A stretch of DNA of 11,242 nucleotides, taken from assembly GCA_026991005.1 (NCBI GenBank), contig JALXCH010000584.1, positions 1 to 11,242 on the forward strand, written 5' to 3'. The DNA is from Calditrichia bacterium (GTDB taxonomy: Bacteria; Calditrichota; Calditrichia; RBG-13-44-9). The position numbers and the translations under genes were made by a program. Shown piece after piece: positions 1-7,102 of this stretch (position 1 is the first letter of the stretch; each line of letters opens with the position of its first letter). The notes beneath the pieces are model-generated. The model had not been told where the DNA came from. It did not search any database and worked only from the letters and a program-made list of their open reading frames with translations.

Positions 1-2
1 TA

Positions 3-242
3 TCCTGTCCCGAAGAAGACTGCGATGGGGTAATTGTGCAGCGGCAGTCCCGGCGCGGCAAGATTTTCTATTCCTGCAGCAATTATCCCAAATGCAAATT
101 TGCCCTCTGGGACAAACCCGTGGCGGTTACCTGCCCCCAATGCGGATATCCTTTAATGGTAGAAAAAGTAACCCGAACGCAGGGATATTATTTACAATGC
201 CCCAAATGCAAACATAAACAGAAAGAGGAATCCCTGACCTGA
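3..242 (+). CDS. topA: DNA topoisomerase I, C-terminal zinc-ribbon end (partial)
   Basis: This is the last 79 codons of a gene that begins before the window; the frame is open from base 3 to the TGA at 240-242. Two Cys4 zinc ribbons are visible. The first is C-P-E-E-D-C, then about 25 residues, then C-S-N-Y-P-K-C. The second is C-P-Q-C followed by C-P-K-C. The CxNYPxCxF pattern is the hallmark of the C-terminal zinc fingers of bacterial type IA topoisomerases, which relax negative supercoils and use these ribbons to hold single-stranded DNA or contact RNA polymerase. The catalytic domain is not in view, so the identification rests on the fingers and on the adjacent xerC, a common topA neighbour. 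The stop overlaps the xerC start by one base (TGATG), implying co-transcription and translational coupling. Another zinc-ribbon protein is possible but less likely. Confidence 0.85.
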   Translation, partial: SCPEEDCDGVIVQRQSRRGKIFYSCSNYPKCKFALWDKPVAVTCPQCGYPLMVEKVTRTQGYYLQCPKCKHKQKEESLT

Positions 243-1153
243 TGTGGGCATACCTGGATCGTTTTGTGGAATATCTGGAGAAAGAGCGGCAATATTCCCG
301 GCATACGTGCCTTTCCTATCGCACGGATCTGGAGCAGTTTATCGAGTTTGTGGAAGAGCAACTTCAAAAAATTCAAGTGTCGCCGGAGGAGGTCGATACT
401 AAACTAATAAAGAAGTTTGTGGAAGAATTATTCATTACCGGATTAAAAAAACGCAGTATTGCACGAAAAATTTCATCAATTAAATCGTTTTTCCGTTACC
501 TTAAAAGAATGAATTTAATTGAAACCAATCCTGCAGTGGCCATTCATCCTCCTCGCCTGGATAAACCGTTACCTGTGGTGGTTCACGAAAATGAGATGCG
601 GCGCTTGTTCGAACATTTCCCGGAAGAGACGTTTCAGGATGTGCGCGATCGAGCGATTCTGGAATTGTTTTATGCCACGGGAATGCGCTTAAGCGAATTA
701 ATTTCTTTAACCATGAAACAAATTCACCTGAAAGAGAATTACATAATAGTAAGAGGAAAGCGCAATAAAGATCGGTTAGTCCCTATTGGTCAGGCAGCGA
801 AAGTGGCATTGGAGAACTATTTGAGAAAACGTCAGGAAGCAAACCCTTATCCCTCAGATAAAGAGTATGTGTTTTTAACCGCACGGGGAAAACAGATGTA
901 CCCGCTGGCGGTTATTCACATTGTGAAGAAATACCTGCAACGCGTCTCCGAGCAGGAAAAAATCAGTCCGCATGTTCTACGCCATACCTTCGCAACCCAT
1001 CTTCTTGACCGTGGAGCGGATTTAATGTCCGTAAAAGAATTGTTAGGCCATGCCAGTCTATCCACCACGCAAATTTACACGCATGTGAGCATGGAGCGAT
1101 TGAAACAGGTGTACCGGCAGGCTCATCCGCGGGCAAGAAAGAAGATTAAATAA
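242..1153 (+). CDS. xerC: Tyrosine recombinase XerC/XerD (chromosome dimer resolution)
   Basis: This 303-residue protein has the usual length and two-domain layout of Xer recombinases. Residues about 1-105 form the SAM-like core-binding domain (the conserved HTCLSYRTDLEQF and SIARKISSIKSFFRYL stretches), and about 115-295 form the catalytic domain. All six catalytic positions are present: R149 in ATGMRLSEL, K173 in VRGKRNKDR, H244 and R247 in SPHVLRHTF, H270 in LLGHASLSTT and the nucleophile Y279 in QIYTHV. Xer proteins act with FtsK at dif sites to resolve chromosome dimers before division. The start overlaps the topA stop (TGATG); only a weak AGAGGA lies 12 bases upstream, so translation is probably coupled. 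HPF follows after 28 bases. XerC and XerD cannot be told apart reliably here; the symbol follows the topA-linked position, which is typical of xerC. Confidence 0.92.
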   Translation: MWAYLDRFVEYLEKERQYSRHTCLSYRTDLEQFIEFVEEQLQKIQVSPEEVDTKLIKKFVEELFITGLKKRSIARKISSIKSFFRYLKRMNLIETNPAVAIHPPRLDKPLPVVVHENEMRRLFEHFPEETFQDVRDRAILELFYATGMRLSELISLTMKQIHLKENYIIVRGKRNKDRLVPIGQAAKVALENYLRKRQEANPYPSDKEYVFLTARGKQMYPLAVIHIVKKYLQRVSEQEKISPHVLRHTFATHLLDRGADLMSVKELLGHASLSTTQIYTHVSMERLKQVYRQAHPRARKKIK

Positions 1154-1181
1154 ATTACCTAAAAACCTATAGGAGGGTTTT

Positions 1182-1493
1182 ATGAACTTAACAATCACTG
1201 CCCGGCGTTTCAAAATTAAGGACGACTTAAAGTCGTACGTGGAAGAGAAAACCCAGAAACTGGGCCGTTTTTACGATGGCATTCTGGATGTGGAAGTTGT
1301 TCTGGGCTGGGAAAAACTTTCGCGTTATACCGAGCTGCGAATTGGCGTGTACAACAAACAGATTGTCGTGAAAGAAGTTGCGGACGAAATGCGCAAATCC
1401 TTTGACCTGGCTCTGGACCGCGCCGAACGGCAATTAAAACGGTATAAAGAGAAAATGAGACATTCCCATAAAAATCGGGTTTATCAGGCTTGA
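1182..1493 (+). CDS. hpf: Ribosome hibernation promoting factor, short form (HPF/YfiA/RaiA)
   Basis: This 103-residue protein matches the sigma-54 modulation / ribosomal subunit interface family. It opens with MNLTITARRFKIKDDLKSYVEEK, then KLGRFYDGILDVEVVL, and ends in a basic helix (LDRAERQLKRYKEKMR), giving the beta-alpha-beta-beta-beta-alpha fold that sits in the mRNA/tRNA channel of the 30S subunit and silences ribosomes in stationary phase or stress. It lacks the extra C-terminal dimerisation domain of long HPF, so it is the short type; whether it dimerises ribosomes or only inactivates them cannot be read from sequence. The start is fixed by a strong AGGAGG at 1171-1176, five bases before the ATG. 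It lies 28 bases after xerC and is closed by an intrinsic terminator at 1525-1554, so topA-xerC-hpf probably forms one transcription unit. Confidence 0.93.
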   Translation: MNLTITARRFKIKDDLKSYVEEKTQKLGRFYDGILDVEVVLGWEKLSRYTELRIGVYNKQIVVKEVADEMRKSFDLALDRAERQLKRYKEKMRHSHKNRVYQA

Positions 1494-1524
1494 ATTTTTT
1501 TGACATAGATTGAAAATAAAAAGG

Positions 1525-1554
1525 AACTCCCGTCAGATTGGCGGGAGTTTTTTT
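1525..1554 (+). terminator. Rho-independent terminator after hpf
   Basis: AACTCCCG (1525-1532) pairs perfectly with CGGGAGTT (1542-1549) around a nine-base loop, and the T-run 1548-1554 follows directly. It lies 32 bases after the hpf stop and closes the housekeeping operon. The IS256-type remnant begins about ten bases further on, so the insertion left the terminator intact. Confidence 0.92.
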
Positions 1555-1563
1555 ATTAAAATA

Positions 1564-1590
1564 GGATTGTGTACGTAATTTTGTGTAAAA
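1564..1590 (+). repeat. Left terminal inverted repeat of the IS256-type remnant (putative)
   Basis: GGATTGTGTACGTAATTTTG followed by TGTAAAA has the TGTGTA...TTTTGTGTAAA look common to ends of IS256-family elements. It lies about 90 bases before the transposase start. No partner repeat was found close to the truncated right side, so the call rests on resemblance and position. Confidence 0.55.
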
Positions 1591-1614
1591 AGGAAAAATG
1601 TTAAGAAGAAAGGT

Positions 1615-1681
1615 CATATTCTCCTTAGCTTTGGGGGACAAAAAATAAAGAAAAACTCAAAACCCAAAGGAGGAGAATATG
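1615..1681 (+). promoter_or_regulatory. Hairpin masking the transposase ribosome binding site and start codon
   Basis: CATATTCTCCT (1615-1625) is the exact complement of AGGAGAATATG (1671-1681), which contains part of the Shine-Dalgarno sequence and the ATG at 1679. After a small internal loop (TAGC opposite GG), TTTGGG (1630-1635) pairs with CCCAAA (1663-1668). The total is 17 base pairs around a 27-base loop. In an RNA reading in from outside the element both the AGGAGGAG signal and the start codon would be buried. A transcript starting inside the element, after the left arm, would escape. Such protection against read-through transcription is established for other insertion sequences such as IS10 and IS50. 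That it works this way here is inference. Confidence 0.7.
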
Positions 1682-2340
1682 GCACAAGAACCAGTTTTAA
1701 AGGAAAATACGGAACAAGTGATTGATGTACAAGAGGTTTTATTAGATAACAAAGATTTTTTAAGGGATGTTTTACAAAAGTTTTTACAAGATTTGTTCTA
1801 TAAGGAGTTTGAAGAATTTATGGGTGTATCGTCCTATGAGCGGAGCGAGAAGGGGAAAGATTATCGTAATGGGACACGCCCAGGAAGCTAAATACACGAG
1901 ATGGCAAGTTAGAGCTCAGGCTTCCTCGAGATAGAGAGGGCAAGTTTTCCACGGAATTATTTCGACGTTACCAGCGCAGTGAACGAGCGCTGATGTTGTC
2001 GATAGCCGAGATTTACTACAATGGAGTATCGACACGAAATGTGGGAGATATAATGGAACAATTGTGCGGGATAGAATTTAGTGCGAGCACAGTAAGCAAT
2101 TTTGCTCGGGAGTTAGATGAGATATTAGAAACCTGGAGGAAACGGAAATTAGAGAAGGAATATCCTTATTTGATAATAGACGCACAATTTGAAGATATCC
2201 GTGAAGGAGGGATAGTTCGCAGTAAAGCTGTAATGATAGTTTTAGGCATAGATAATAAAGGATATCGAGATATAATATCGGTGGAAATCGGAGATAGTGA
2301 GAGTGGAGATATAGCATTAAATAAAGAATATTTTTGTTAA
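1679..2340 (+). pseudogene. IS256-family transposase, frameshifted and truncated
   Basis: The first frame (1679-1891, 70 codons, start preceded by AAAGGAGGAG) carries the N-terminal IS256 pattern: DVLQKFLQDLFYKEFEEFMG, then YERSEKGKDYRNGTRPGS. Homology resumes in another frame from about 1888: LNTRDGKLELRLPRDREGKF, then STELFRRYQRSERALMLSIA and the VSTRNVGDIMEQLCG stretch. The join needs a one-base loss near 1886-1890. The first acidic residue of the DDE triad is probably the D at 2179-2181 in YLIIDAQFEDIRE. After GDSESGD (about 2311) family similarity stops and the frame ends at 2340, so the second D and the E are missing. Active members cut and paste their own element as a dimer. This copy is certainly inactive. 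No slippery heptamer is seen at the frame change, and the family does not use programmed frameshifting. Confidence 0.85.
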
Positions 2341-2419
2341 AGTGTAGAAGTTAATTAGAATTTTTACATTTTCTGAAACACCTGTCTGATAATAATCTTA
2401 TGGAGAAATACCAATCAAG

Positions 2420-2465
2420 CCGTCCCGAAAGGGACGGTATGCGGAAAGCCCACAAACTTGTTTGT
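2420..2465. repeat. Paired palindromes in the gap before the efflux operon
   Basis: CCGTCCC-GAAA-GGGACGG (2420-2437) is a perfect seven-pair stem with a GNRA-type tetraloop. It is followed by ACAAAC-TT-GTTTGT (2452-2465), and flanking AAAGCCC / GGGTTT bases could close the second stem further. No T-run follows, so these are more like dispersed palindromic repeats than terminators. The GTCCC..GGGAC core recurs at 8784-8800. Confidence 0.6.
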
Positions 2466-2540
2466 AGGAATTGGGTTTACCTCATAATCCCGTCTCATTT
2501 GGAACAAGATGATTTTTTTACCCTATTATTAAAGGAATTT

Positions 2541-2573
2541 TTTTGATAGGATTTACAGGATTAACGGGATTTT
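2541..2573. repeat. Dispersed AGGATTTACAGGATTAACGGGAT repeat, copy 1
   Basis: The stretch is a run of near ten-base units of the form AGGATTNAC. A second copy in the same orientation lies at 7538-7571 (GACAGGATTAACAGGATAAAC). Sequence of this kind is a familiar intergenic filler in environmental genomes. No coding or regulatory role is visible. Confidence 0.65.
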
Positions 2574-2629
2574 GAAAAAATTTTAATTCACCTGGCGCTG
2601 CTCTTGGAATTTTGTGTTTTTGAATATTG

Positions 2630-2736
2630 ATACTTGGAATCTCTTACTTGGGATTTGTTATTTGTGGTTTGGGATTTGCTTTTTTGTTATTTGGGATTTG
2701 TCCTTTTGAATTTCCACTTACATTTGTTATTTCCCC
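2630..2736. repeat. Degenerate TTTGGGATTTG tandem repeat
   Basis: Units such as TTGGGATTTG, TTATTTG and GTTTGGGATTTGC recur irregularly through this T-rich stretch. The exact 16-mer TTGGGATTTGTTATTT at 2648-2663 recurs at 7195-7210 in the same orientation. On the other strand it translates to low-complexity NPKPQITNPK-type peptides that should not be annotated as protein. Together with the palindromes and the 2541 repeat it fills the 440-base gap between the dead IS and the efflux operon; no gene is visible there. Confidence 0.6.
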
Positions 2737-2782
2737 ATTTTTTTCATAGGTTTGAAGGTGATTGAATCTGGGGAGTACAAGG

Positions 2783-3826
2783 ATGCGATATGCCAGCTTG
2801 TTTCTGATTTTCACATTCCTTTTTCTTACCTGCCAGCGAGAGACCCCTTCCCACACCCGGGCTCATATTCAAACGGATTCCACCACGGTACAAACCACCA
2901 CTTTCTATCGGGAAATCCTCGGTTACGGTAAAATTGAAGGATTCCGCAAAACGGCGCTTTATGCCCATTTCCCCGGTTATTTTTTCCTGAACCTGAAACC
3001 CGCAGCCCAGTACCGGAAAGGCGATATTATTTTCCGGCTAAAAGGCGAACCCATCGAAAAGCTACGGCAGCAATTTCGCACGGCGGCAGAAGTCGCCCAT
3101 GCCAATTTGCGCTTCGCCCGGGAGATGCTCCAACGGAAAGAGGGATTGCAAAAAAAGCACTACATTCCGGTGGAAGAATGGCAACGGCTGCAGCGGGATT
3201 TCACCCGCTATCAGGCAGAGGCCGCCCAGGCCGATAGCGCTCTCAATTATTTCCGTGCCATGACCAGTTTCCGCGCTCCTTATGATGGGATGTTACAAAA
3301 CCTCCGGGTGGAGCAGGGGGAATATGTGCAGGAAGGTCAGCTTCTGGCACAGTTCCAGGAGGCGGGAAATCTCGTATTGGTGGGCCAGTATTTTGACAAT
3401 CAAAATTGGGAACCGGGAGATAGTTTGCTACATCTCGTCCTGAATGACACCATTTCTGTGCGCGGACGCCTGATTTTCCTGGAAACGGCGGTCAATTCCC
3501 GCACCGGGGGACGCGCATTTCGAATCCGAATCATTGAGGATTCCCCGAAGTTAAAACCCGGCATGTTTGTTAAATTCCGAATTCGCAGCGCTCCGTACCA
3601 GGCCCCTTCGGTACCGGAGGAGGCTCTGGTGCGGGAGAAGGGCCGTTTCTACCTGATTGAAATTAAAGATGGTCACTACCATCCCCGGGAAGTAACCATT
3701 GGCGCTTCCCGGGATGGGTATCGGGAGCTGATCTCCGGGCCGCCACCGGGTACGGTTGTGCTCACCACCGGCGCATTCGAAATTTTCCATGCCAATCTGA
3801 AAGAAACCATGAAGATTGAAGACTGA
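2783..3826 (+). CDS. RND efflux periplasmic adaptor (membrane fusion) lipoprotein, HlyD/AcrA type
   Basis: The ATG at 2783 is chosen over the in-frame TTG at 2762 because GGGGAG at 2770-2775 is well spaced for it and the protein then begins with a short signal peptide. The 347-residue product starts MRYASLFLIFTFLFLTC: a basic N-terminus, a hydrophobic stretch and a probable lipidation Cys17. The lipobox is loose (T at -1, F at -3). The family order follows: first half of the lipoyl-like domain (about 45-90), a charged helical hairpin (about 91-158), the second lipoyl half with FRAPYDGML..VEQGEYVQEGQLLA (163-189), then beta-barrel and membrane-proximal domains (about 195-345, including LKPGMFVKF). 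Adaptors bridge an inner-membrane RND pump to an outer-membrane channel across the periplasm. The pump gene follows after 13 bases. No outer-membrane channel gene is visible. The substrate cannot be predicted. Confidence 0.88.
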   Translation: MRYASLFLIFTFLFLTCQRETPSHTRAHIQTDSTTVQTTTFYREILGYGKIEGFRKTALYAHFPGYFFLNLKPAAQYRKGDIIFRLKGEPIEKLRQQFRTAAEVAHANLRFAREMLQRKEGLQKKHYIPVEEWQRLQRDFTRYQAEAAQADSALNYFRAMTSFRAPYDGMLQNLRVEQGEYVQEGQLLAQFQEAGNLVLVGQYFDNQNWEPGDSLLHLVLNDTISVRGRLIFLETAVNSRTGGRAFRIRIIEDSPKLKPGMFVKFRIRSAPYQAPSVPEEALVREKGRFYLIEIKDGHYHPREVTIGASRDGYRELISGPPPGTVVLTTGAFEIFHANLKETMKIED

Positions 3827-3839
3827 TGGGGAACGAGCA

Positions 3840-6800
3840 ATGAGCTGGTACCAGAAATTCATTCAACAACCGTTGTACGCCATACTGATTATGCTGCTCC
3901 TCTTTCTGGGCGGGATGCTGGCTTATCAGCGCATGCCACTGGATTTATTCCCCGGACTGAACTATCCGCTGGTGAACATCATCACCCAGTATCCCGGTGT
4001 TTCTCCCGAGGATATGGAAATTCTCATTACCCGCCCCATCGAAAACGAGATGCAAAACATCCGCGGCGTACGACGCACCTCTTCCATTTCCACCATGGGC
4101 ATCTCCCAGGTTACCGTGGAATTCACCCGGGGATACGATATTATCGCTGCCCGGCAATTTGCCTCTGCGGCTATTTCCCGCGTCGCCAGCCGCCTGCCCG
4201 CCGGGGTGCACCCCGAAATCGATAATCTGGGAAGCCGCTTGCAACAAATTGTGGGTTACACCTTCTGTAATCCGGGACAACCGCTTACCCGATTGCGGCA
4301 GATTATTCAGTACCGGCTGGTACCTTCTCTGCACAGCATCCCGGGCATCTCCCGCATCGACGTGCTGGGCGGGCAGCGTGCCGCCTATGTGGTAGAACCG
4401 GATATCAATAAAATGAACCAACTCCACATTTCCCTGACCCAACTGGAGGAACTCCTTCGGGAGAACAACCTCAACATCAGCGGGCGGTATTTGCAGAAAT
4501 ACTCCATGGATATTCCCATTCGCGGTATCGGGCAGATTCAAACCCTGGAGGATGTGCGCAACCTGCGCGTTGCCACCTCCCCCGAAGGCCTGCCTATTTT
4601 CCTGAAGGATATTGCCCGGATTCGGAACCATGCCTTACCCGAGCATTATCTGGTGAACAGCAACGGAAAGCCTGCCGTTGCCATTCTCATTCAAAAAGAA
4701 AACGGCTACAACACCATCGAGCTGGCACATCGCATCGACCGCCGTTTGCAATCCCTGCGCAACCTGCTGCCTCCCAACACCCGGGTTCACAAATTCTACG
4801 ACCAATCCGAAATCCTCACCGAAGCGATGGGAGGCATCGGTAACGAAATCGTCATCGGAGCCATTTTTGCCATTCTGGTGCTTTTTTTCTTCCTGCGACG
4901 CTGGTTGCCCACTTTCATCGTCGCCATCACCATTCCCCTCTCTCTGCTGGCTGCTTTTGTGATGATGTACCTCTCCGGATTCAATCTCAATATGATGACT
5001 CTGGAGGCTCTTACCCTGTCCATTGGGATGGTAGTGGACGATTCCGTGATTGTAATGGAAAATATCGAGCGTTTGCAGGAAGAAGGGGCGCCGTTGTACC
5101 AGGCGGTTCACAACGGCACCTTCCAGATTCTGGGAGCCGATGTGAGCGGTACCTTCACCACCATCATCGTTTTTCTGCCGTTGCTGTTTTTAACGGGATT
5201 CCTGGGACAGCTCATTACGCCGTTCGGGCTCACCATCGCCTACACATTGCTCACCTCGCTGTTCCTTTCCCTCACCATCATCCCTTCTCTGATGCACTGG
5301 AAAGGGGAATTAAAACCGGGGCAGCGGCACGAATCCCGTTATCTACTCCGATTTCTGCAGTGGAACCGGCGCTGGTTCCTGCGGGCAATGAATCACAAAC
5401 GGAAAACGTTTGCGGCTTTACTGGTGATTTTTACGGTACTGCTCGTGGCGCTGCTTCTTCTCAATCCCCTGAATTTTCTCCCGCCGGTGGATGAAGGAAC
5501 CATTCTGGTGGAATACATCATGCGTCCCGGGGTATCGCTGAAAGAATCCACCCGGGTGGGACATCAGCTTACCGCATTCGCCCTCCAGTGCCCGGATGTG
5601 GATAATGTGTACCTGAAGATTGGCTCCCCGGAAAATACCTACTACATCGAGGATGTGAATCACGGGGAATTGCTCATTAAACTAAAGGATAAGCACCATC
5701 GCCAGAAAAATATCGATGAACTGATGCGGGAGTTCCGGGAACAATTTTCCACGATGGAAGGAATGGTGTTTCTCTTTCATCTGCCCACCCAGGAGAAGAT
5801 TGACGAAAGCTTCAGCGGGCTCCCCGCATTTTTTGGGATTTCGCTCTCCGGGGATAATCTGGATACACTGGTTGCTCTTTCGGAGCAGGTGGAAAGGCTG
5901 CTAAACCACACCGAGGGACTCTCGAACGTCATCAACAACGCTAAATTTGCTGTGCCGCAAATTGAAGTCATTCCCCGCCGGGCGGCACTGGCTTACCACC
6001 ACTTAACGGTGCAGCAGTTGATGGAGCAGGTGGAAATTGCTTTTCGGGGAAGAATCATTTCTTATTTTGTGAAAGAACAGGTGCCGGTGGCTCTTTTTCT
6101 CCGCTTACCGGAGGAGCAGCGGCAAAGTCTGGAAGATTTGAAACAACTCCCCATTCACACTCCGGAAGGAACTACCATTCCTTTGCAGGAAGTGAGCATC
6201 GTTCGTTTTCGCGACATCCTTCCCACCATCACCCATCTGAACACGGAACGAGAAATTACTTTAATCGCTGAGCCTGAGGGGAACATCTGGGCGATTGTGC
6301 GCCATTTGAAAGAGAAGCTTTCTAAACTCACCTTTCCCGCTGGTTACACCTACCGGATTCGTGGGCAATATCAGGTGTTGCTGGAAAGTTTGCAGGAGTT
6401 TGCCTGGGTCATTATCAGCGCCATCCTGCTGATTTATCTCATCCTTTACCTGCAATTTCGTTCCTTCTGGCAACCGTTTGTAATATTGTTCAAAGTGCCG
6501 CTGGATTTTATTGGGGCGTTCCTGGCTCTGCTGCTTACCCGGCAAACCCTCAACGTGTCGGTAGCCATTGGATTGCTTACTCTGGTGGGAGTGGCGGTAA
6601 ACAATGCCATTGTTCTCATCGACCTGACCGATCGGTTGATCCAGGAGAAAAAGCTGCCGGTACGACAGGCACTGGAAGAAGCCGTACGTGTTCGCACCCG
6701 TCCCGTTTTAATGACGGGAATGACCACCATCTTTGCCCTACTTCCCGCTGCCATTGGTTCCGGCATCGGTTCGAAGATTCATCAGCCTTTTGCTATTACT

Positions 6801-6920
6801 CTGATTGGTGGCATGCTCACGGGAATTTTCTTCAGCCTGAACGTGATTCCCGCCCTTTACGAAGGAATTGGAAATCTTCTGGGAAATTTTTCACCCCGGC
6901 TGCGGCGGGGTTCAGAATAA
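3840..6920 (+). CDS. RND-family efflux pump, inner-membrane permease (AcrB-like)
   Basis: The 1026-residue product has normal length for the family. The ATG at 3840 is preferred to the in-frame TTG at 3816, which overlaps the adaptor gene; a GGGGAA stretch lies ahead of the ATG. It begins MSWYQKFIQQPLYAILIMLL (TM1, about 10-28), followed by the first porter/docking region with MPLDLFPGLNYP, TM2-TM6 (from about 334), a second large periplasmic part after about residue 545, and TM8-TM12 (from about 850). The TM4 proton-relay pair is present as D400-D401 in SIGMVVDDSVIVMEN. The TM10 lysine of AcrB is replaced by N921 (GVAVNNAIVLID), as in many family members. RND pumps work as trimers that exchange protons for drugs, lipids or metals. 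It is co-transcribed with the adaptor. DD in TM4 favours a multidrug-type (HAE) over a heavy-metal pump. The last codons (SPRLRRGSE) lie in a palindrome. Confidence 0.93.
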   Translation: MSWYQKFIQQPLYAILIMLLLFLGGMLAYQRMPLDLFPGLNYPLVNIITQYPGVSPEDMEILITRPIENEMQNIRGVRRTSSISTMGISQVTVEFTRGYDIIAARQFASAAISRVASRLPAGVHPEIDNLGSRLQQIVGYTFCNPGQPLTRLRQIIQYRLVPSLHSIPGISRIDVLGGQRAAYVVEPDINKMNQLHISLTQLEELLRENNLNISGRYLQKYSMDIPIRGIGQIQTLEDVRNLRVATSPEGLPIFLKDIARIRNHALPEHYLVNSNGKPAVAILIQKENGYNTIELAHRIDRRLQSLRNLLPPNTRVHKFYDQSEILTEAMGGIGNEIVIGAIFAILVLFFFLRRWLPTFIVAITIPLSLLAAFVMMYLSGFNLNMMTLEALTLSIGMVVDDSVIVMENIERLQEEGAPLYQAVHNGTFQILGADVSGTFTTIIVFLPLLFLTGFLGQLITPFGLTIAYTLLTSLFLSLTIIPSLMHWKGELKPGQRHESRYLLRFLQWNRRWFLRAMNHKRKTFAALLVIFTVLLVALLLLNPLNFLPPVDEGTILVEYIMRPGVSLKESTRVGHQLTAFALQCPDVDNVYLKIGSPENTYYIEDVNHGELLIKLKDKHHRQKNIDELMREFREQFSTMEGMVFLFHLPTQEKIDESFSGLPAFFGISLSGDNLDTLVALSEQVERLLNHTEGLSNVINNAKFAVPQIEVIPRRAALAYHHLTVQQLMEQVEIAFRGRIISYFVKEQVPVALFLRLPEEQRQSLEDLKQLPIHTPEGTTIPLQEVSIVRFRDILPTITHLNTEREITLIAEPEGNIWAIVRHLKEKLSKLTFPAGYTYRIRGQYQVLLESLQEFAWVIISAILLIYLILYLQFRSFWQPFVILFKVPLDFIGAFLALLLTRQTLNVSVAIGLLTLVGVAVNNAIVLIDLTDRLIQEKKLPVRQALEEAVRVRTRPVLMTGMTTIFALLPAAIGSGIGSKIHQPFAITLIGGMLTGIFFSLNVIPALYEGIGNLLGNFSPRLRRGSE
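6893..6911. repeat. GC-rich palindrome at the pump gene's 3' end
   Basis: ACCCCG (6893-6898) and CGGGGT (6906-6911) pair across a GC-rich loop. The sequence encodes the last residues of the pump (SPRLRRGSE) and lies seven bases before its stop. No T-run follows, so a Rho-independent terminator is unlikely. It looks like a dispersed repeat that has become the end of the reading frame. Confidence 0.5.
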
Positions 6921-6934
6921 TAGCACCACCGCAT

Positions 6935-6974
6935 GGCATTCTAAGCGCAGCGCCAGGGGAGCAAAGAACCTCTC
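6935..6974 (+). repeat. CATTCTNAGCG...AGCRAAGAAYCTC dispersed repeat, copy A
   Basis: GCATTCTAAGCGCAGC, then GGGGAGCAAAGAACCTC. It matches copy B (7047-7086) in order and spacing over about 39 bases. Repeats of the form TCATTCTGAGCGAAGCGAAG are known in intergenic DNA of several environmental phyla. This copy begins 15 bases after the pump stop. Confidence 0.65.
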
Positions 6975-6989
6975 TCCGCTGCTTCTGAG

Positions 6990-7026
6990 ATGCTGAGGCT
7001 CCCGCCAGAGGCGGAAGCCTCAGCAT
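6990..7026. repeat. Strong palindrome between the two repeat copies
   Basis: ATGCTGAGGCT (6990-7000) pairs perfectly with AGCCTCAGCAT (7016-7026). Inside, after one C/A mismatch, CCGCC (7002-7006) pairs with GGCGG (7010-7014) around an AGA loop. This gives 16 pairs in 37 bases, the most stable-looking hairpin in the window. No T-run follows. It could act as a transcript-end stabiliser or a bidirectional block between the convergent pump genes, or simply be a mobile palindrome. Confidence 0.75.
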
Positions 7027-7046
7027 GACACCCGGCACATCCTTCC

Positions 7047-7086
7047 TGTCATTCTGAGCGGAGCATTAGCGGAGCGAAGAATCTCC
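7047..7086 (+). repeat. CATTCTNAGCG...AGCRAAGAAYCTC dispersed repeat, copy B
   Basis: TGTCATTCTGAGCGGAGC, then GCGGAGCGAAGAATCTC. It is in the same orientation as copy A (6935-6974), with the 16-pair palindrome between them, so the three pieces may be parts of one composite repeat unit. Confidence 0.7.
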
Positions 7087-7102
7087 AAAACTACGGTTGA
7101 TT

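Larger units (their letters stand above)
1564..2312 (+). mobile_element. Degenerate IS256-family (Mutator-type) insertion sequence, 3'-truncated
   Basis: The element starts with a typical IS256-like terminal sequence at 1564, has a leader with a large hairpin, and carries a transposase reading frame that is broken by a frameshift and stops resembling the family near 2312. Family elements are about 1.3 kb with a transposase of roughly 400 residues; only about the first half remains. No matching right-hand inverted repeat is visible in the following 150 bases, so the right boundary is the point where homology fades, not a true end. The element cannot transpose on its own. It was probably inserted just behind the hpf terminator and later lost its right half by deletion. 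Confidence 0.78.

Noticed and set aside
1886..1891. Programmed -1 frameshift in the IS256-type transposase
   Set aside because: No slippery heptamer is present at the frame change, the family uses a single reading frame, and the gene is also truncated downstream, so simple decay is the better explanation.
2355..2385. Right terminal repeat of the IS256 remnant (TTTTTACATTTTCTGAAACAC)
   Set aside because: Only the first eight bases match the reverse complement of the left end; the rest does not align, so the match is within chance for T-rich DNA.
2762..2782. TTG start for the adaptor gene
   Set aside because: The downstream ATG has a well-placed GGGGAG and gives a proper signal peptide; the TTG would add seven residues before it.
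2744..2968. - strand ORFs across the TTTGGGATTTG stretch and the adaptor start
   Set aside because: They encode low-complexity NPKPQITNPK-type peptides from repeat DNA and overlap a well-supported gene.
3945..5111. Long antisense ORFs of 228 and 158 codons within the first pump gene
   Set aside because: They are shadows of the strongly supported RND coding sequence, with no start signals and no family motifs.
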